A stretch of DNA of 64,000 nucleotides from Tanypteryx hageni (taxonomy: Eukaryota > Arthropoda > Insecta > Odonata > Petaluridae), in assembly GCA_028673005.1 (NCBI GenBank), contig CM054114.1, positions 124,277,307 through 124,341,306 of the forward strand, given 5' to 3'. Below are positions 44,396 to 55,280 of this stretch, piece after piece; positions within the stretch are counted from its first letter, which is position 1; each line of letters opens with the position of its first letter. The position numbers were made by a program, and so were the translations under genes. The notes beneath the pieces were generated by a model. The model made no database searches and was not told the origin of the DNA. It saw nothing but the letters and a program-made list of their open reading frames with translations.

Positions 44396-45261
44396 GGAAT
44401 GCAGTTCCGCTACACATGCGGCTACGTATGTGTGTAATTTATTCGGTCTATCGGTGTACAATGTAAAATAATACATTTTGCTGATGAGAAACCGTGTGCT
44501 GAACTACATAAAATTCTCGTGCTAGTGTGTTACATTGAAACATTACATTAACATATTTCTCCCAATAAACAACTATTTCTGACAAAAGAACTGTGGGATA
44601 ACTGACTTGCCCCACTTGGAAGAAGTAAGTTGTAAAATACCTTGGTAGAACAAGGGTTATGTATCATACGCTGACTTTATCTCGATCATAGAGGAATTTC
44701 TACTAAAAGTTCTTAGTGTATGTTTACTTAACTAAAAGAAACTGATGAAAATGAAGATTACTACAAGGCAGATGAGAAGTAGGTGGAAGACGGTGATGCC
44801 GGTTGTCAAACGGGAAAGTAATGCGGGAGAACATGGACCTTCTGCTATAACGTATTTGCGTACCCCTTGGAGAGACCTCGCGTACCCCAAAGGGTACGTG
44901 TACCCCAGGTTGAATACCGCTGACTTAGATATTCTGTGGTGCCATGCTAGTGAAAATCAAGCCCAGATAACTTACTAGCGTTAAAAACTTCACCTGTATA
45001 CGTACTGAGACCATAATTCTATTGAAAATTTTTATTAAATTTCACCGATCACAATTACTTTCTCATATAGTATGTAGCGCGTAGAGAAAGTAGTGTATTC
45101 GCCGATTATAGCCCAAGAGGTTGATTCGTCAATCACTGTAAACACACACACACACACGCACGCAGTGGCGGATTTACGCCTCATGGGGCCCCTGTAGCTA
45201 AACATTTGGGGCCCCTGGCGCTAAGCAGTCGAGGGCCCTACAATCTAAATACGATATAGTA

Positions 45262-45310
<49 letters not shown>

Positions 45311-45322
45311 GTTACTCTTTCG

Positions 45323-45346
45323 CTGAAGAAGGGCATAGGCCCGATA
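45323..45346 (+). other. degenerate hammerhead-like motif
   Basis: CTGAAGA, a 4-bp GGGC/GCCC stem with an ATAG loop, then GATA. The hammerhead core needs CUGAUGA and GAAA, so two core bases differ and activity is unlikely. Such motifs occur in Penelope-like retroelements, so this could be a retroelement trace within the hAT. Confidence 0.3.
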
Positions 45347-45520
45347 AGCTTGCATGTGTTTTTGTGTTCGTGTGTTTTACGTGTCTCTTCGACGCCCCCA
45401 GCAGCCTGCCAACTTGGTCCCCAACTTGGTAAGTGTCCGCTGGGCTTCCCTCAACACCTAGTTGCCACCCTCATCACTACCTTTCTTTTCCTTAAGTTAA
45501 TATATAATATATATAGTATA

Positions 45521-45604
45521 TAGTGGGACCGCTCCTAACGGCCACCTTCCTTTGTGACACCTCTTAACGATTGTTTTTCTATGGAATCATAGAGAGGTTC
45601 CACT
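45521..45604 (+). mobile_element. pogo-like MITE remnant
   Basis: TAGTGGGACCGCTCCTAACGG at the left and AGAGAGGTTCCACTG at the right are imperfect inverse ends, with CCTCTTAACGA between. This resembles the CAGTGGAACCTC...TAACG terminus of pogo-like elements. It lies inside the composite hAT; TSD not clear. Confidence 0.4.
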
Positions 45605-45716
45605 GATTTTTAAATTGAGACATTTAATATTTCTGAGATTATATACACGAACATTTTTTCGGGGCCCCTGGCGCGCGCCATGTGCGACCCCCCTTAAATC
45701 CGCCACTGCGCGCACG

Positions 45717-46334
45717 CACGCACACACAGTAATCCGAGATTTTGACGGCAATACACGTTTTAGGTGTACACGAGTCCAAAAAAGTGGTCTTCGCTATGCC
45801 GTCCGTGCGGGCCCTAGATCCCAGAAGGCTAAACGAAACCGAATTATGTATGTATCGTATTTATGTATACCATTACCCAGAAGAGAAACAATGAAGAGAT
45901 GAACCCAACGGAGGGTAGTTGATTCAGGTCGATTTTCTCAAAATGTCGATTTATTCAAAAAGCACTAAAACGATTTTGAATAAAATTCACTCGGTTATAG
46001 GGATTGTAATCATAAACAATACTCCATAAGCCATATTTCTCAAAATATAATAGCGTCCAGCGACATTATAATATATGGATTAGTACAGCTCTCCCCAGTT
46101 CTCTCAACAATCTTCGTCCAGCAATAATGATTCAGCGCCTATGCGCCTTCGTCATTCTGCAAATACTTGGCATTTATGCATGGTACTATGACTATTTATC
46201 GTCTGATTTTCACATAATTTACACAATCAAGATATTAATCTATATAAAATTTGTCGAATGTTCGTCTGAGGCAAGGTCATTTGAATGATACACTATTTGA
46301 ATAGCAACTTGAATCAATATAAATGAGGAGTCCG
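45717..46334. other. unassigned DNA
   Basis: No gene supported. Confidence 0.35.
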
Positions 46335-46410
46335 GGAGGCGTAGTGAAGAACGCGTCGACTCGCGAATATTAAGTCCCGAGATCGATTCCTATCGGGTCA
46401 CCTTTACCTT
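46335..46410 (+). repeat. tRNA-like SINE head
   Basis: GGAGGCGTAGTGAAGAACGC resembles a loose A box. GAGATCGATTCCTATCGGGT resembles a T arm/B box with a paired CCCGA/TCGGG stem. No intact acceptor stem is visible. Confidence 0.4.
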
Positions 46411-46564
46411 ATTCAATTTTATATCCCGTTTCTTTATTTAATTTTGCTGATGATTTTGATTTGGCAATCTTTTTTAATTAAATTTTCAAATAAATTTGAA
46501 TTCATAATTTTTCTGTTATCCTGAAATATATTAATTATAAAAGCAAAGTACATTATTCTTTTTT

Positions 46565-47040
46565 TTAAGTTGCGTAGCAACGGGCAAGCCACAAGTATTA
46601 GTGTAATTTCCCGTCAAAAATTACGGGTATAAAAATTGAGGCACCTCCCATTCTTCCTCTCTCCAATTCTCCATCCGGTCTCTCTCGCTCTCTTCCCTAA
46701 AAAAATGTAACGTTTTCTCTCAGCGTGATATCTCCTTAAATTTGTTCGCTGCTTCTTGGAGTTTGCGTTGAAATTAGTCTAGAAAAAACCGGTTACCCGA
46801 AAAGGATTCGAAGCTAACCGCATCACAACTAAAACGTAACTAAGGTAAACATTTCTTCACGACGACCTCCCAATCTATGATTGGCTTGCAGACAGCCAAT
46901 GAAAGCGCTTCCAAGCGTGACACACATTGCAGATATATAGACATACACAGAAAGATGTTTATTATATTATATATTACGAGAATTATTATATAAGGATACT
47001 AGCGTAATTTGTGCAGATTATGTATTAAAATTAAGATACT
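46565..47040 (+). repeat. paired family J starts with hairpins; possible Helitron 3' end
   Basis: GTTGCGTAGCAAC (hairpin) then GGGCAAGCCACAAG at about 46570-46594 resembles a Helitron 3' end with CAAG where CTAG is expected. Right after it, TATTAGTGTAATTTCCCG and a CCCGT/ACGGG hairpin begin a unit that recurs at about 46998 (TACTAGCGTAATTTGTGCAG). Both units run on through CCTCCCATTC or CTTCCCATTC into CT-rich sequence. Confidence 0.35.
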
Positions 47041-47265
47041 TCCCATTCATTCTCTCTTTCTCTCTGCCTCCCTCCCTCTCCCCTTATTCTCTCTCCCTCC
47101 TATTCTCTCTCTCTCCCTCCTATTCTCTCTCTCCCCCTCGCATTTTCTCTCTTTCTTTTTCTCATTCTCCATCCCTATCTCCTCCTCATTGTTAACCCTC
47201 TTATCTTCCCATCCTCCATCTTCCTCCTACCCATTCTCCTCCCTTTCTTCTAAAAATTTAATTAG
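47040..47265 (+). repeat. pyrimidine-rich block
   Basis: CT-rich, following the second family J unit. The open frame through it is low complexity. Confidence 0.85.
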
Positions 47266-48094
47266 TTTTATTCGGAGGAAGTGCAATATATCCCCCATCA
47301 AAAGAGCGCCACAAAAGGACAGTTCTTTCTTTATTACCTTGTAATCCTTAAATAAAAATGTCTGATTAGCTCATATAAATTTCTGCCAAATTTCAATTTT
47401 CTATCTACATCACTGATCGAGTTATTCGCGTTTTAATAGCTTGACACTCATTGCCAGATCAATGGACTGAAAACTTGGGCTTTTATTATTACCAGTGGTA
47501 CCCTCAAAACATTTTGCGAAGTCAGTCAGAAATCTGCATGTTTATAAATAATAATAGTCAATTTCTCCTTATTAAATTATACAACATATTTTGAATGTCA
47601 TGTTTGTTTTTATAATGTATATGTGCAATTATAATTGTCTCTCCCATATGACAAAGGTCACATTCCAGTATTTAAATAAAGAAAGAAGATTTTTTTCTTT
47701 TGGTCAATCGTTAAAAATGCCCACAGCCCACACGCAGTTCACTGAATAATAATAATTTTTAGTTATTAACGTTGCAATCTATTAACTTTGACATTGCTAC
47801 AACTATAATTTCGATGCTTCATAAACAGCGCAAAGCGGATAACGCAATTATTTTGTCTATTTGATAGACGCTAATTCAATCGGAAGCAACAATGCGGGTC
47901 ACCTTGGCAACACCCGGAAAGAGTACGAAAAAGCCATTAAATTTCGGAAAGAAATACGCATTTCTGGCAAATTATTCCGTGTAACATCAAAACATCGCAA
48001 GAATAAGACATTTTATAGTTTTAGCCGTTAAATAAAGTAAAAAAGGAGAAATTCAGTCTATATTTACGTATTTTAATGAATGAAAGAAATAAAC
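47266..48094. other. unassigned DNA with a family G-like tail
   Basis: TCTGCCAAATTTCAATTTTC followed by GAGTTATTCGCGTTTTAATAG (about 47380-47445) matches the tail at 49050-49105. Otherwise no gene seen. Confidence 0.4.
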
Positions 48095-48300
48095 CTTGCA
48101 TCTTGAAATATCGAAACTCCTGTGTAAACGTATGGAAAAATATAATCGTCTCCCGGAGCCGAATCCGGGACACTTCCGTAAACGAAAATAGCTTTCCTGG
48201 GGTCTCCTAGTTGGCAGAAACAAAATGGCGTTTACAGCATTTCTCTATGACAAACTTTTCAAGAGATAAAAGGAGGGACGGACGGACAGACATTGAGTAA
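48095..48300 (+). repeat. family G copy 2
   Basis: CCCGGAGCCGAATCCGGGAC is an inverted T-arm/B-box with a strong stem. It is preceded by a GTAAACGTATGG-type segment and ends with GGGACGGACGGACAGAC. Confidence 0.55.
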
Positions 48301-48939
48301 TTATTTTTGTGATTCTTTGATTCTTTTAAACCTCTATTTCCATCCCTATGTCCAAAACCGTCCTCAAGTCTTCCATTCTTCTGCCTAACTCCCGTAACCT
48401 ATCGCACAATCCTTCACGCTATATATATTTTACATGCTTGGTTTGTTTATTAAGACGTCCAGCAAATACCTCCGATTTTCATTTCTAACTGAATTTAGCT
48501 CATCATAACAATTTTATCTTTTTAATAGTTTTTCAGGTTTTTAGGTATACCTTCTCGTAAATAAGGCAACGAATGTTGTTTACATTGATTGCTATGAAAA
48601 GATTTTCCCTCTCCTTTTGTCTTTCTCTCCTTCTCGTATTAAAAGCATTCAAAGCACGCTAAAATCCATAAGGATTGAAATAACAATAGGATTTCGAAGT
48701 TCAACAATGTAATTGGTAAGCATGGCAACATCCCGTTAAAATGGCAATATTTCCCCAAAATATGCGAATTAAACGTTTAACGTGAAGAATTTCGAACTGT
48801 AGACGAAAAACAATGAACAGAATAGGAAATCTTGTAATCTTTTCTTTAAAATGGTCTAGATCTAAAGGTCGTGAGTCCATTTCTTCTAATTTTAATGTCA
48901 AAAAGAAGATAAGCCTGCACGTAAATAAGTCGATTTTTA
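48301..48939. other. unassigned DNA
   Basis: No gene or repeat end recognised. Confidence 0.35.
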
Positions 48940-49140
48940 CGTGTTATCTTATGGAGAATGCAAACCATCCCCTGGAGTCGAACCCTGGATGATTTTCGTA
49001 AATTTTCCTTCCTCACAGCATTTTCATATGTGAGTACATTATCTCTGCCAAAATTTCAAGTTTATATCTGCACATTTGATAGAGTTATTCGCGTTTTAAG
49101 AGCGTGACATGGACCAACATAGCCTTTTATTATAAGGGGA
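48940..49140 (+). repeat. family G copy 3
   Basis: CCCTGGAGTCGAACCCTGGA is the inverted T-arm/B-box. It is preceded by ACGTGTTATCTTATGGAGAA and followed by TTCAAGTTTATATCTGCACA and GAGTTATTCGCGTTTTAAG. Confidence 0.55.
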
Positions 49141-49363
49141 GGATATCATTTAGATGCAGAAGAGATCTTTTGCAGTTTCGTTGTTTTCGTGGCAGCAAGA
49201 GTTCCTTCCAGTCAGGAAAGAGTGCATTGAGACCAGAGGCATGCGTATATGAGAAAGTTTGCTCAATGTATATGGTAAGGATTTTTTAGTCATAGCTCCG
49301 AGGGCTGCATAAATCGCTCTCGGGAGTCGCATGCTGCTTGCGGGCCGCAGATCGCTACCCCTG
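49141..49363 (-). mobile_element. family I sequence with a hAT-type end
   Basis: GAGACCAGAGGCATGCGTAT and ATGAGAAAGTTTGC match the inverse of 59375-59490. The right edge GCGGGCCGCAGATCGCTACCCCTG is the inverse of a CAGGGGTAGC...GCGGCCCGC hAT terminus. The left end is not resolved. Confidence 0.45.
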
Positions 49364-49639
49364 ATGAACCGTGAGTACCACAACTGACAGAAAGATGGCG
49401 TTGAGCTTATTTTGAACCTAGGGTGTTCATCACGTAGGAAAAAACCGCGTGCTTGAGCGCAGACACACTCGCAACTCAATCAGATCAAGAGAAATATGTA
49501 TTAAAACATCGCGGATAGAATATTGTTTATAAAATATCTTAATAAAACAACTTTGTGAATACCAGGAGATGCTCTCATATCATACCATTCGAAGATATCT
49601 GATCACTTATATATCGGCATGACATTTGTCGGTTAAACT
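49364..49639. other. unassigned DNA
   Basis: No gene supported. Confidence 0.3.
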
Positions 49640-51745
49640 ACTCTATGATCATTGACTTTCCAAAATTGCTTTAGGGAAAATTTCATAAGATGGGTAAAAA
49701 GCGGAATAAACGTAAATGATATTTGGGATGCATTCAAAATAATAATTTTCGAAGCTACTGAGAAGTATGTTCCAAAAAAATGTATTCAAAACAATCCCGA
49801 TCCTGAATTTTACAATAAGAAAATTAGGAGGTTGAAAAGGAAAGTAAGAGATGCGCACAGGAAGCTGAACACTGGCGGATGTTCACGAGATTCATATACT
49901 CAGTTATTAAAAGAATTAAATAAAGAAAAAATGGTCGCGCATGATAGATACTTACTAAATATATTAAACTCAAAAGATAGCAACAACTTCTATAAGTATT
50001 TACGGAGAAGGAAGGATACCAAAGACAAGATTAAAAATATAAAAAATAATGAAGGGGCATTGATCATAAGCGACTTAGAAAAGGCAAACGAATTTAATAA
50101 ATGGTACTCCAAAGTGTTCCAAGTGAAAACTTATGCTTTAGGCAAAGCAAGATTACCAAATGAAAGTGGACCGAGAATTGAGTTTAGCTTTAATACTATT
50201 AATAAAAAGGTAAAAGAGTCTGCGCTGGCATAAGTCCACAGGACCTGATAATATTGCATCAGGAGCATTAAAATTAGGGAGCGAAGCGATTATACCATAC
50301 CTAAATCACATCTTTACTGTTACCTTAGCAAACAGTTGTATCCCATTAGAATGGAAATAAGACAGAAGTTGCAAATTATAGACCAGTAAGCCTAACGTCC
50401 GTTGTTTGCAAATTAATGGAAAAATGTCTGGCGGACTATATACAGAAGTTTTTAGAAAATAATTGTATGATATTTGAAGGTCAGGCCGGGTTCAGAAAGG
50501 GTCATTCCTGCGAGCTCCAGTTGCTAGGGTTATGTGAAGATATTGCAGAAACATTAGACAATAGCCAGGAAGTGGAAGGTATAGTGATAGATCTAACGAA
50601 AGCATTTGATGTAGTACCTCATGATTTACTCTTGAGTAAGGTTTACGCACTAGGAATAGATATGAGGGTAGTGCGATGGATATCTAGCAGATAGAAAACA
50701 AAGGGTTAGGATAGGAGATAGTTTATCCGATGAAATAGATGTCACCTCAGGTGTCCCTCAGGGAATCGTATTAGGACCGTTATTATTCTTAATCTACATA
50801 AATGATTTACCAAGTCAAATATCCTCAAAAGTGAGACTTTTCGCAGATGACTGCATCATTTATAGAGTCATTAAAGATGAAAACGACAGAGGTTTACTGC
50901 AGAGGGACATAGATAAGCTGATGTCTTGGGTATGTTCAAATAAAATTAAAATATACGTTAAGAAAAGCAAGCATATTCTATTCTCTATGAAAAGGGAAAA
51001 GAGTAATTTTCCTTACTATATGGAAGGGATACAAATACCGAAGGTTGATAATATAAAATATCTTGGAATACATATTACGAAAGATTTAGCATGGGGTCTT
51101 CAGGCATAATGTATAGTTTCAAAGGGTTTCAAGGCACTTAACTTTGTTATGAGAAATTTAAAACATAGCAGTAGGAAAGCTAAAGAATTAGCATACAAAA
51201 CAATAGTAAGGCCTACATTGGAATATTCTTCAGAAGTCTGGGATCCTCATGACAGAATACATATTAATAAATTGGAAAAGGTTCAGCGAAAGGCAGCCAG
51301 GTTTGTTATGGGTCGTTTTGGAAGAGAGGATAGTGTAACAGATATGTTAAAGGAACTTGGGTGGGAAACTTTAGAAAAGAGGAGGAAAGTGAAAAGGTTG
51401 GTTTGTTTCTATCGAATGTATACCGGTAAACCGGCCTGGAAAGAACTAAAACTTAAGATTAAAACCCCGACATTTAAAGGTAAAAATGATCACTCGTGTA
51501 AAGTTCGTACAAACGTTCGAAGAAAAGATGTTGGTAAATACTCATTCTTCAATCGAACAGCATTGGAATGGAATGAATTACCTGAAGATCTTCTTATGCC
51601 CTTTCCGCAAAACGAGAAAGCATTTAAAAGTAAAATTGTTAAAAACATTAGTATTTAATATGAGTATATGTAGGTTAGTATTTTATTTAGTTTTTTTATA
51701 GGACTTGCGCCACCAAGCGGCGTTAATTATTGTAAATAAACATAG
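49640..51745 (+). pseudogene. CR1/Jockey-type LINE ORF2, broken
   Basis: Colinear remnants on one strand. 49652-50233: linker before the RT (KYVPKK, KEKMVAHDRYLLN). About 50232-50355: STGPDNIASGALK. From 50362: ANYRPVSLTSVVCKLMEK, then GQAGFRKGHSCELQLL and VIDLTKAFDVVPHDLLLSKV. About 50685-51109: TSGVPQGIVLGPLLFLIYIN and RLFADDCIIY (catalytic FADD), then YLGIHITKDLAW. 51149-51658: VRPTLEYSSEVWDPHD, INKLEKVQRKAARFV, AFKSKIVKNI and a stop. The frame changes three times, about 15-20 codons are missing near 50356, and a TAA interrupts at 51107. The 5' endonuclease region is absent. The RT motifs fit the CR1/L2/Jockey group. The 3' end is probably near TAAATAAACATAG (51745). Confidence 0.88.
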
Positions 51746-51890
51746 TAGGGTTATAATTTAATCACAATACTCCAAATAACTATCTAATGTCAAATTATGG
51801 TCGATTTTTTTTTCATGAAGATTATTTACTTATTCTAAATTTTTGTAGTTGTATGGACAAATAACAAATGAAACATGTTGTAGTTTTTAG

Positions 51891-52180
51891 CTAATCTGTT
51901 GTGACGAGAGTTCCTATGACTTGAAGTCAAGAAGTTGTATATAGTGTATAGGAACCACTATCAAAAAAGGTTATATTTTTGTATTAAGTACATTCAATTG
52001 TTATTATGTAATTTTGGCATTATGTATTGAGTGATACCTAAGCTGTTGTGACGGGAGTTCCTGTGACTTGAAGTTAAGAAGTAGTATATAGTGTATAGGA
52101 AATGGTCTTATATTTTTGTATTAAGTAAACCCAATTTTTATTATGTAATTTGGGTATTATGCATTGAGTTGTGATGGGGA
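51891..52180 (+). repeat. 147-bp tandem repeat, two copies
   Basis: Starts CTAATCTGTTGTGACGAGAG at 51891 and CTAAGCTGTTGTGACGGGAG at 52038, an exact 147-bp offset. Later blocks (GTATATAGTGTATAGGAA, TATTTTTGTATTAAGTA) are shared. TTGTGATGGGGA near 52168 may start a third, truncated unit. Confidence 0.85.
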
Positions 52181-52499
52181 CCCGCTACCACCGGGACCTG
52201 CTCCCAATTGTAGCGTTTATGTGAATAATAATATTTCGACGCGACAATTTCTTTTATTTCTCATGCTTTCTATTTTGAAAAGTTACAGAAAATTCAAGTG
52301 GATATTTACCGGATGCTTATTTTTAATTTTTAGAAATTTCCAAAACGTTTGGAGTTTTTCGGATAATTTAAACGTTTTAAAGGCTGTATTTTACTAGAAA
52401 CAAACTCGCCATAGATAAACGTTTTGAAAAAGCTCATCAAATGCGAAAAATAAATGTTTTTGCCTCCCCAATAAGGGCGGCGTGATCCGCGCTCTTGGA
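52181..52499. other. unassigned AT-rich DNA
   Basis: Nothing recognised. Confidence 0.35.
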
Positions 52500-52950
52500 A
52501 TGTAGACGCTCGTTCGAACTTCGCATCCGCGAAAACTTCATTCCTCTAGCCTCAGTAGTTCGGCTATAATATCGCTCAAAGTTCTGAATTTTTCCATTTT
52601 GAAACCACCTAGTGGAAAATCTATGAACTACATGGAAGTTCAATCGGTGGAAATTGTATATATTGATAAGAGGTATCTAATTCCAAAAGAACGCTCCAAA
52701 TATCGCCGGTGGTGGTTTGGCTACAACACCATTTCAACGTTTTGATTTTTCCGACTTTGAAGCCATCTAGTGGAAATTTTGTGAAATACTTGCGAAATCC
52801 AATCCCTGGAAAATTCATAGATTGGTAAGAGCTGCATAGTTCAAAAAGATTTTTCAAACACCTCTTAAAACAAAAAAGTTTATTGTCCACAGACAGACCG
52901 AGAGCGTGATCACTTGAGCACGTTTTTTTATTTTGAGAAAACCTGCCACG
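52500..52950 (+). repeat. dispersed 157-bp-periodic repeat, family A, copy 4
   Basis: Landmarks GAAACCACCTAGTGG (about 52602) and GAAGCCATCTAGTGG (about 52761), a 159-bp spacing. Both are followed by a TGGAAATT-type segment and AATTC(A/C)AAAAGA. Ends with CCACAGACAGACCGAGAGCG and TGATCACTTGAGCACG. Confidence 0.8.
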
Positions 52951-53731
52951 AAAGAACACAAAACTCTTCGCTAAAAAAAAAGAATCGAAATACGTCATAC
53001 GAGCCCTCGTTAAGCAATTAAAAAATGTTCGGCAGACGTATTTTTGATGAAACCTAATGCTTCGTAACGGTACCTTTTTCCGATCTTAATGCTGCGACGC
53101 AATTTTTCAACATAGTTAATTAAAACATAATTTCGTGAGGGATTAAAAAATTTATGCTGCATTACAACGGTCGATATTTTTTAAATCCAACTCTTCACGC
53201 CCCATCACCACAGGAGATTTTTTTTTAATCGTTAATTTCTTCCCTTGCATTGTATGCCGCATATTCTTGATTACAAAATGGCTACACGATAACCCTTCTT
53301 CGCGCTCCATTGTCACGGAAACGGCCCTCGCGCTTACAAGCCAATTCATTAGGGTGGGAAAATGGCGGTCGACGCTTTAATGGAAGAACATGGGTAATAG
53401 GGATAATTAATAAGCCATACAAACACACACACACGCACGCACCCTATGGCACGTGCGTAGATTGCATCGTCCGCTAGAACTCGGAACGCTATGAAGCTGT
53501 AATTTATACTAGTACAGGATGAAATCTAATGCTCATCGGCGGATTAAAATGTTGAACGAACACATGCAAGCGCTTCAACGGCTAAATATATACGTCCTTA
53601 CCGAGAATGTATCGTTCCAAGATCCGACTAAGAGCTTTTTAATAAGTCTTGAATTTAATCCAACGGCTAAATGGACTGTAAAAAATTGAGCACGTGAGGA
53701 AAAACCAGGCGACGACGACGTAATACCGATA
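52951..53731. other. unassigned DNA with a short (CA)n
   Basis: CAAACACACACACACGCACGC near 53422. No gene supported. Confidence 0.35.
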
Positions 53732-53920
53732 CAGCGAAATTCCGTTATAACGCGATTCGTTACATCGCGGCTCGTTTCACGCGGATCTAATCATGTACAT
53801 CGCTAAGGAAAAGAGGAAGTTAAAGCCGCGTATGATGACAATCTCCCGAAATAACGAAGGGTTCGGAAAAGTAATAGCGAAGTAACGGGGGTGGATTACA
53901 GCCACTGAATAATAGCGAAA
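53732..53920 (+). mobile_element. pogo-like terminus, solitary
   Basis: After a TA (53730-53731), CAGCGAAATTCCGTTATAAC, GCGATTCGTTACATCGCGG and TTTCACGCGGA form a Tigger-style terminus. A clear inverse partner is missing; AATAGCGAAGTAACGGGGG near 53873 is a weak candidate for inner sequence. Confidence 0.45.
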
Positions 53921-54104
53921 ATTTTCATCTCTTCCAAAATGTTTTACTTCTCGGAGAGAAATGTCACCCCCAGACAATTCCTAAAAAAATATCCTTTTAA
54001 TTTATTGCCGCTAAGTAGAATGGAAAAAACAGCAGCTAATGTGAAATACCTTTGGGCAAGTAACAACGTTTGTGGGAAATGTAGAAACGGGAGAAAAAAA
54101 ATCT
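53921..54104. other. unassigned DNA
   Basis: No gene supported. Confidence 0.3.
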
Positions 54105-54175
54105 TCTATGATCAGGGAATCGAACCCGGGTCTTCCATTTGCCGGACGGATATTCTACCACTGAACTATCGCAGC
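54105..54175 (-). repeat. tRNA-shaped repeat unit, copy 3
   Basis: The minus strand reads GCTGCGATAGTTCAGTGG, then TAGAATATCCGTCCGGCAAA and CCCGGGTTCGATTCCC. It has the same D arm, the same CCGGCAA anticodon loop with C at position 33, and a TCCGT/ATGGA stem. The 3' flank on the minus strand is T-rich then CTCCCGTTTC, matching the right clamp of the 2815 and 3097 units. It is far from those copies, so the family is dispersed. Confidence 0.7.
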
Positions 54176-55117
54176 GGAGTAATTTTTCTTTTTTGGTACG
54201 GGATGGATAGGCATCATACGATCCATTAACCTCTTTATACTGACAACATTTGTGGTCAATTTCGCGTCATTCTAAAATTAGGGGCACAACGTGTTTATTT
54301 AATCGGGGCGTTTTCCGGGGCAAATTCCGCCATGATGCGGTATGCTGCTATAATAAACTTTTCCTGAAAAGTGCAACCTCGATTATATGGTTCTTACTAA
54401 TCGCAAACGACGGTTTATCTGGAAAACATTTTCCAATCAATATCGGTTCAACAAACGTGCCAACCGGCAGGAAACTAAAACGCACGAAAAACTTATTAAA
54501 TTAGAAAGTGACGCCATGCCGATTGATATCGACAGCTGCGTGAAGCGGCTGCAAAGAAACTACTTTTCACCGCATAAAACAACATAGGCTTGCCGAGTTA
54601 ATTAAATAAAAGAATTGCGTATTAAATCGCGACCGATGCGTTTTGTGCATCATATTTAACCACAATGACCTTCTCATAAATTCCACTTGACGCAGGGAGG
54701 CATCCAAGATTTTGACGAGTCATTCCACCTCACGCCGAATGACCAATTTTTCTCTTAAATTGGTCGCTCCCCATCATCCGGATTTTCGTTTATCCGTCTC
54801 GAGTCCGTTCATGCGTCGATCCGGATAAACGAGATCGCTATCTGAATGGAAACCGTAGCGGGCAATTAAAACAGCTGATTTTTTTTTGGCGCGTTTCGTT
54901 TCAAGCATGAGCGCCTATTAGTTTCGGTCCGTCCGTACGCATGCCCGTTCTCGGCTTCATACCGAACGGATTTCCATGAAGTTTGTTATTAAAGGGTTAT
55001 GGAAAATGGCAATAAGGAAATGGCACGAATGGTTTACATGACCCAATCAGAGGTGTCACTTTGCTGAAAAAAAAACAACTTTCCCCCATGTTGGTTCGAA
55101 GGCTTCCACGGCGTGAT
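54176..55117. other. unassigned DNA with a short inverted repeat
   Basis: CGTTTATCCG (54787-54796) and CGGATAAACG (54822-54831) form a 10-bp inverted pair of the kind seen in pogo-like termini. No gene supported. Confidence 0.4.
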
Positions 55118-55280
55118 GTTGACATAAGGGTGGTTTCCGGGTGGCTGCCGTGCAGATCCATTTTGCTGGACAATATTTCGCCGACGTTCCAGTCGGCTTA
55201 TTCAGGTCCGAAGAAGCCGACTGGAACTCCGGCGAAATGGATCTGCACGGCAGCAACCCGGAAACCACCCTTACGTCAAC
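55118..55280. repeat. 163-bp near-perfect GC-rich hairpin
   Basis: Outer arms 55118-55163 and 55235-55280 match at 44 of 46 positions (for example AAGGGTGGTTTCCGGGTGGC with its inverse). Inner arms (about 55179-55199 and 55214-55234, GTTCCAGTCGGCTT with its inverse) match at 19 of 21, around a ~14-base loop. The left arm has a 16-base extra segment between outer and inner stems. The element is CpG- and GC-rich in an AT-rich setting. TSD not identified. It could be a recent foldback MITE or an inverted duplication giving a hairpin RNA. Confidence 0.85.

Larger units (their letters stand above)
43203..44922 (+). mobile_element. hAT element (outer) with perfect 8-bp TSD
   Basis: TIRs CAGCGATATTCAACC and GGTTGAATACCGCTG match at 14 of 15. 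GCGTACCC motifs follow inside each end. Exact 8-bp duplications ACTTAGAT flank it (43195-43202 and 44923-44930). Without the nested 724-bp element and its duplicated octamer the outer element is 988 bp. No transposase is readable. It also contains an inverted repeat at 44145-44395. Confidence 0.92.
45163..45708 (+). mobile_element. composite hAT element inserted in (CA)n
   Basis: Ends CAGTGGCGGATTTACGCC and TTAAATCCGCCACTG are inverse copies, each followed inward by GGGGCCCC and GGCGC motifs. Flanking CACGCACG (45155-45162) and CGCGCACG (45709-45716) match 7 of 8, and both sides are CA/CG microsatellite. Inside are a (TA)n run (about 45262-45310), a hammerhead-like motif and a pogo-like remnant. 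Confidence 0.85.

Noticed and set aside
49652..51658. A host gene or active retrotransposon
   Set aside because: RT motifs are clear but the frame changes three times, part is deleted and a stop interrupts, so it is a dead LINE copy.
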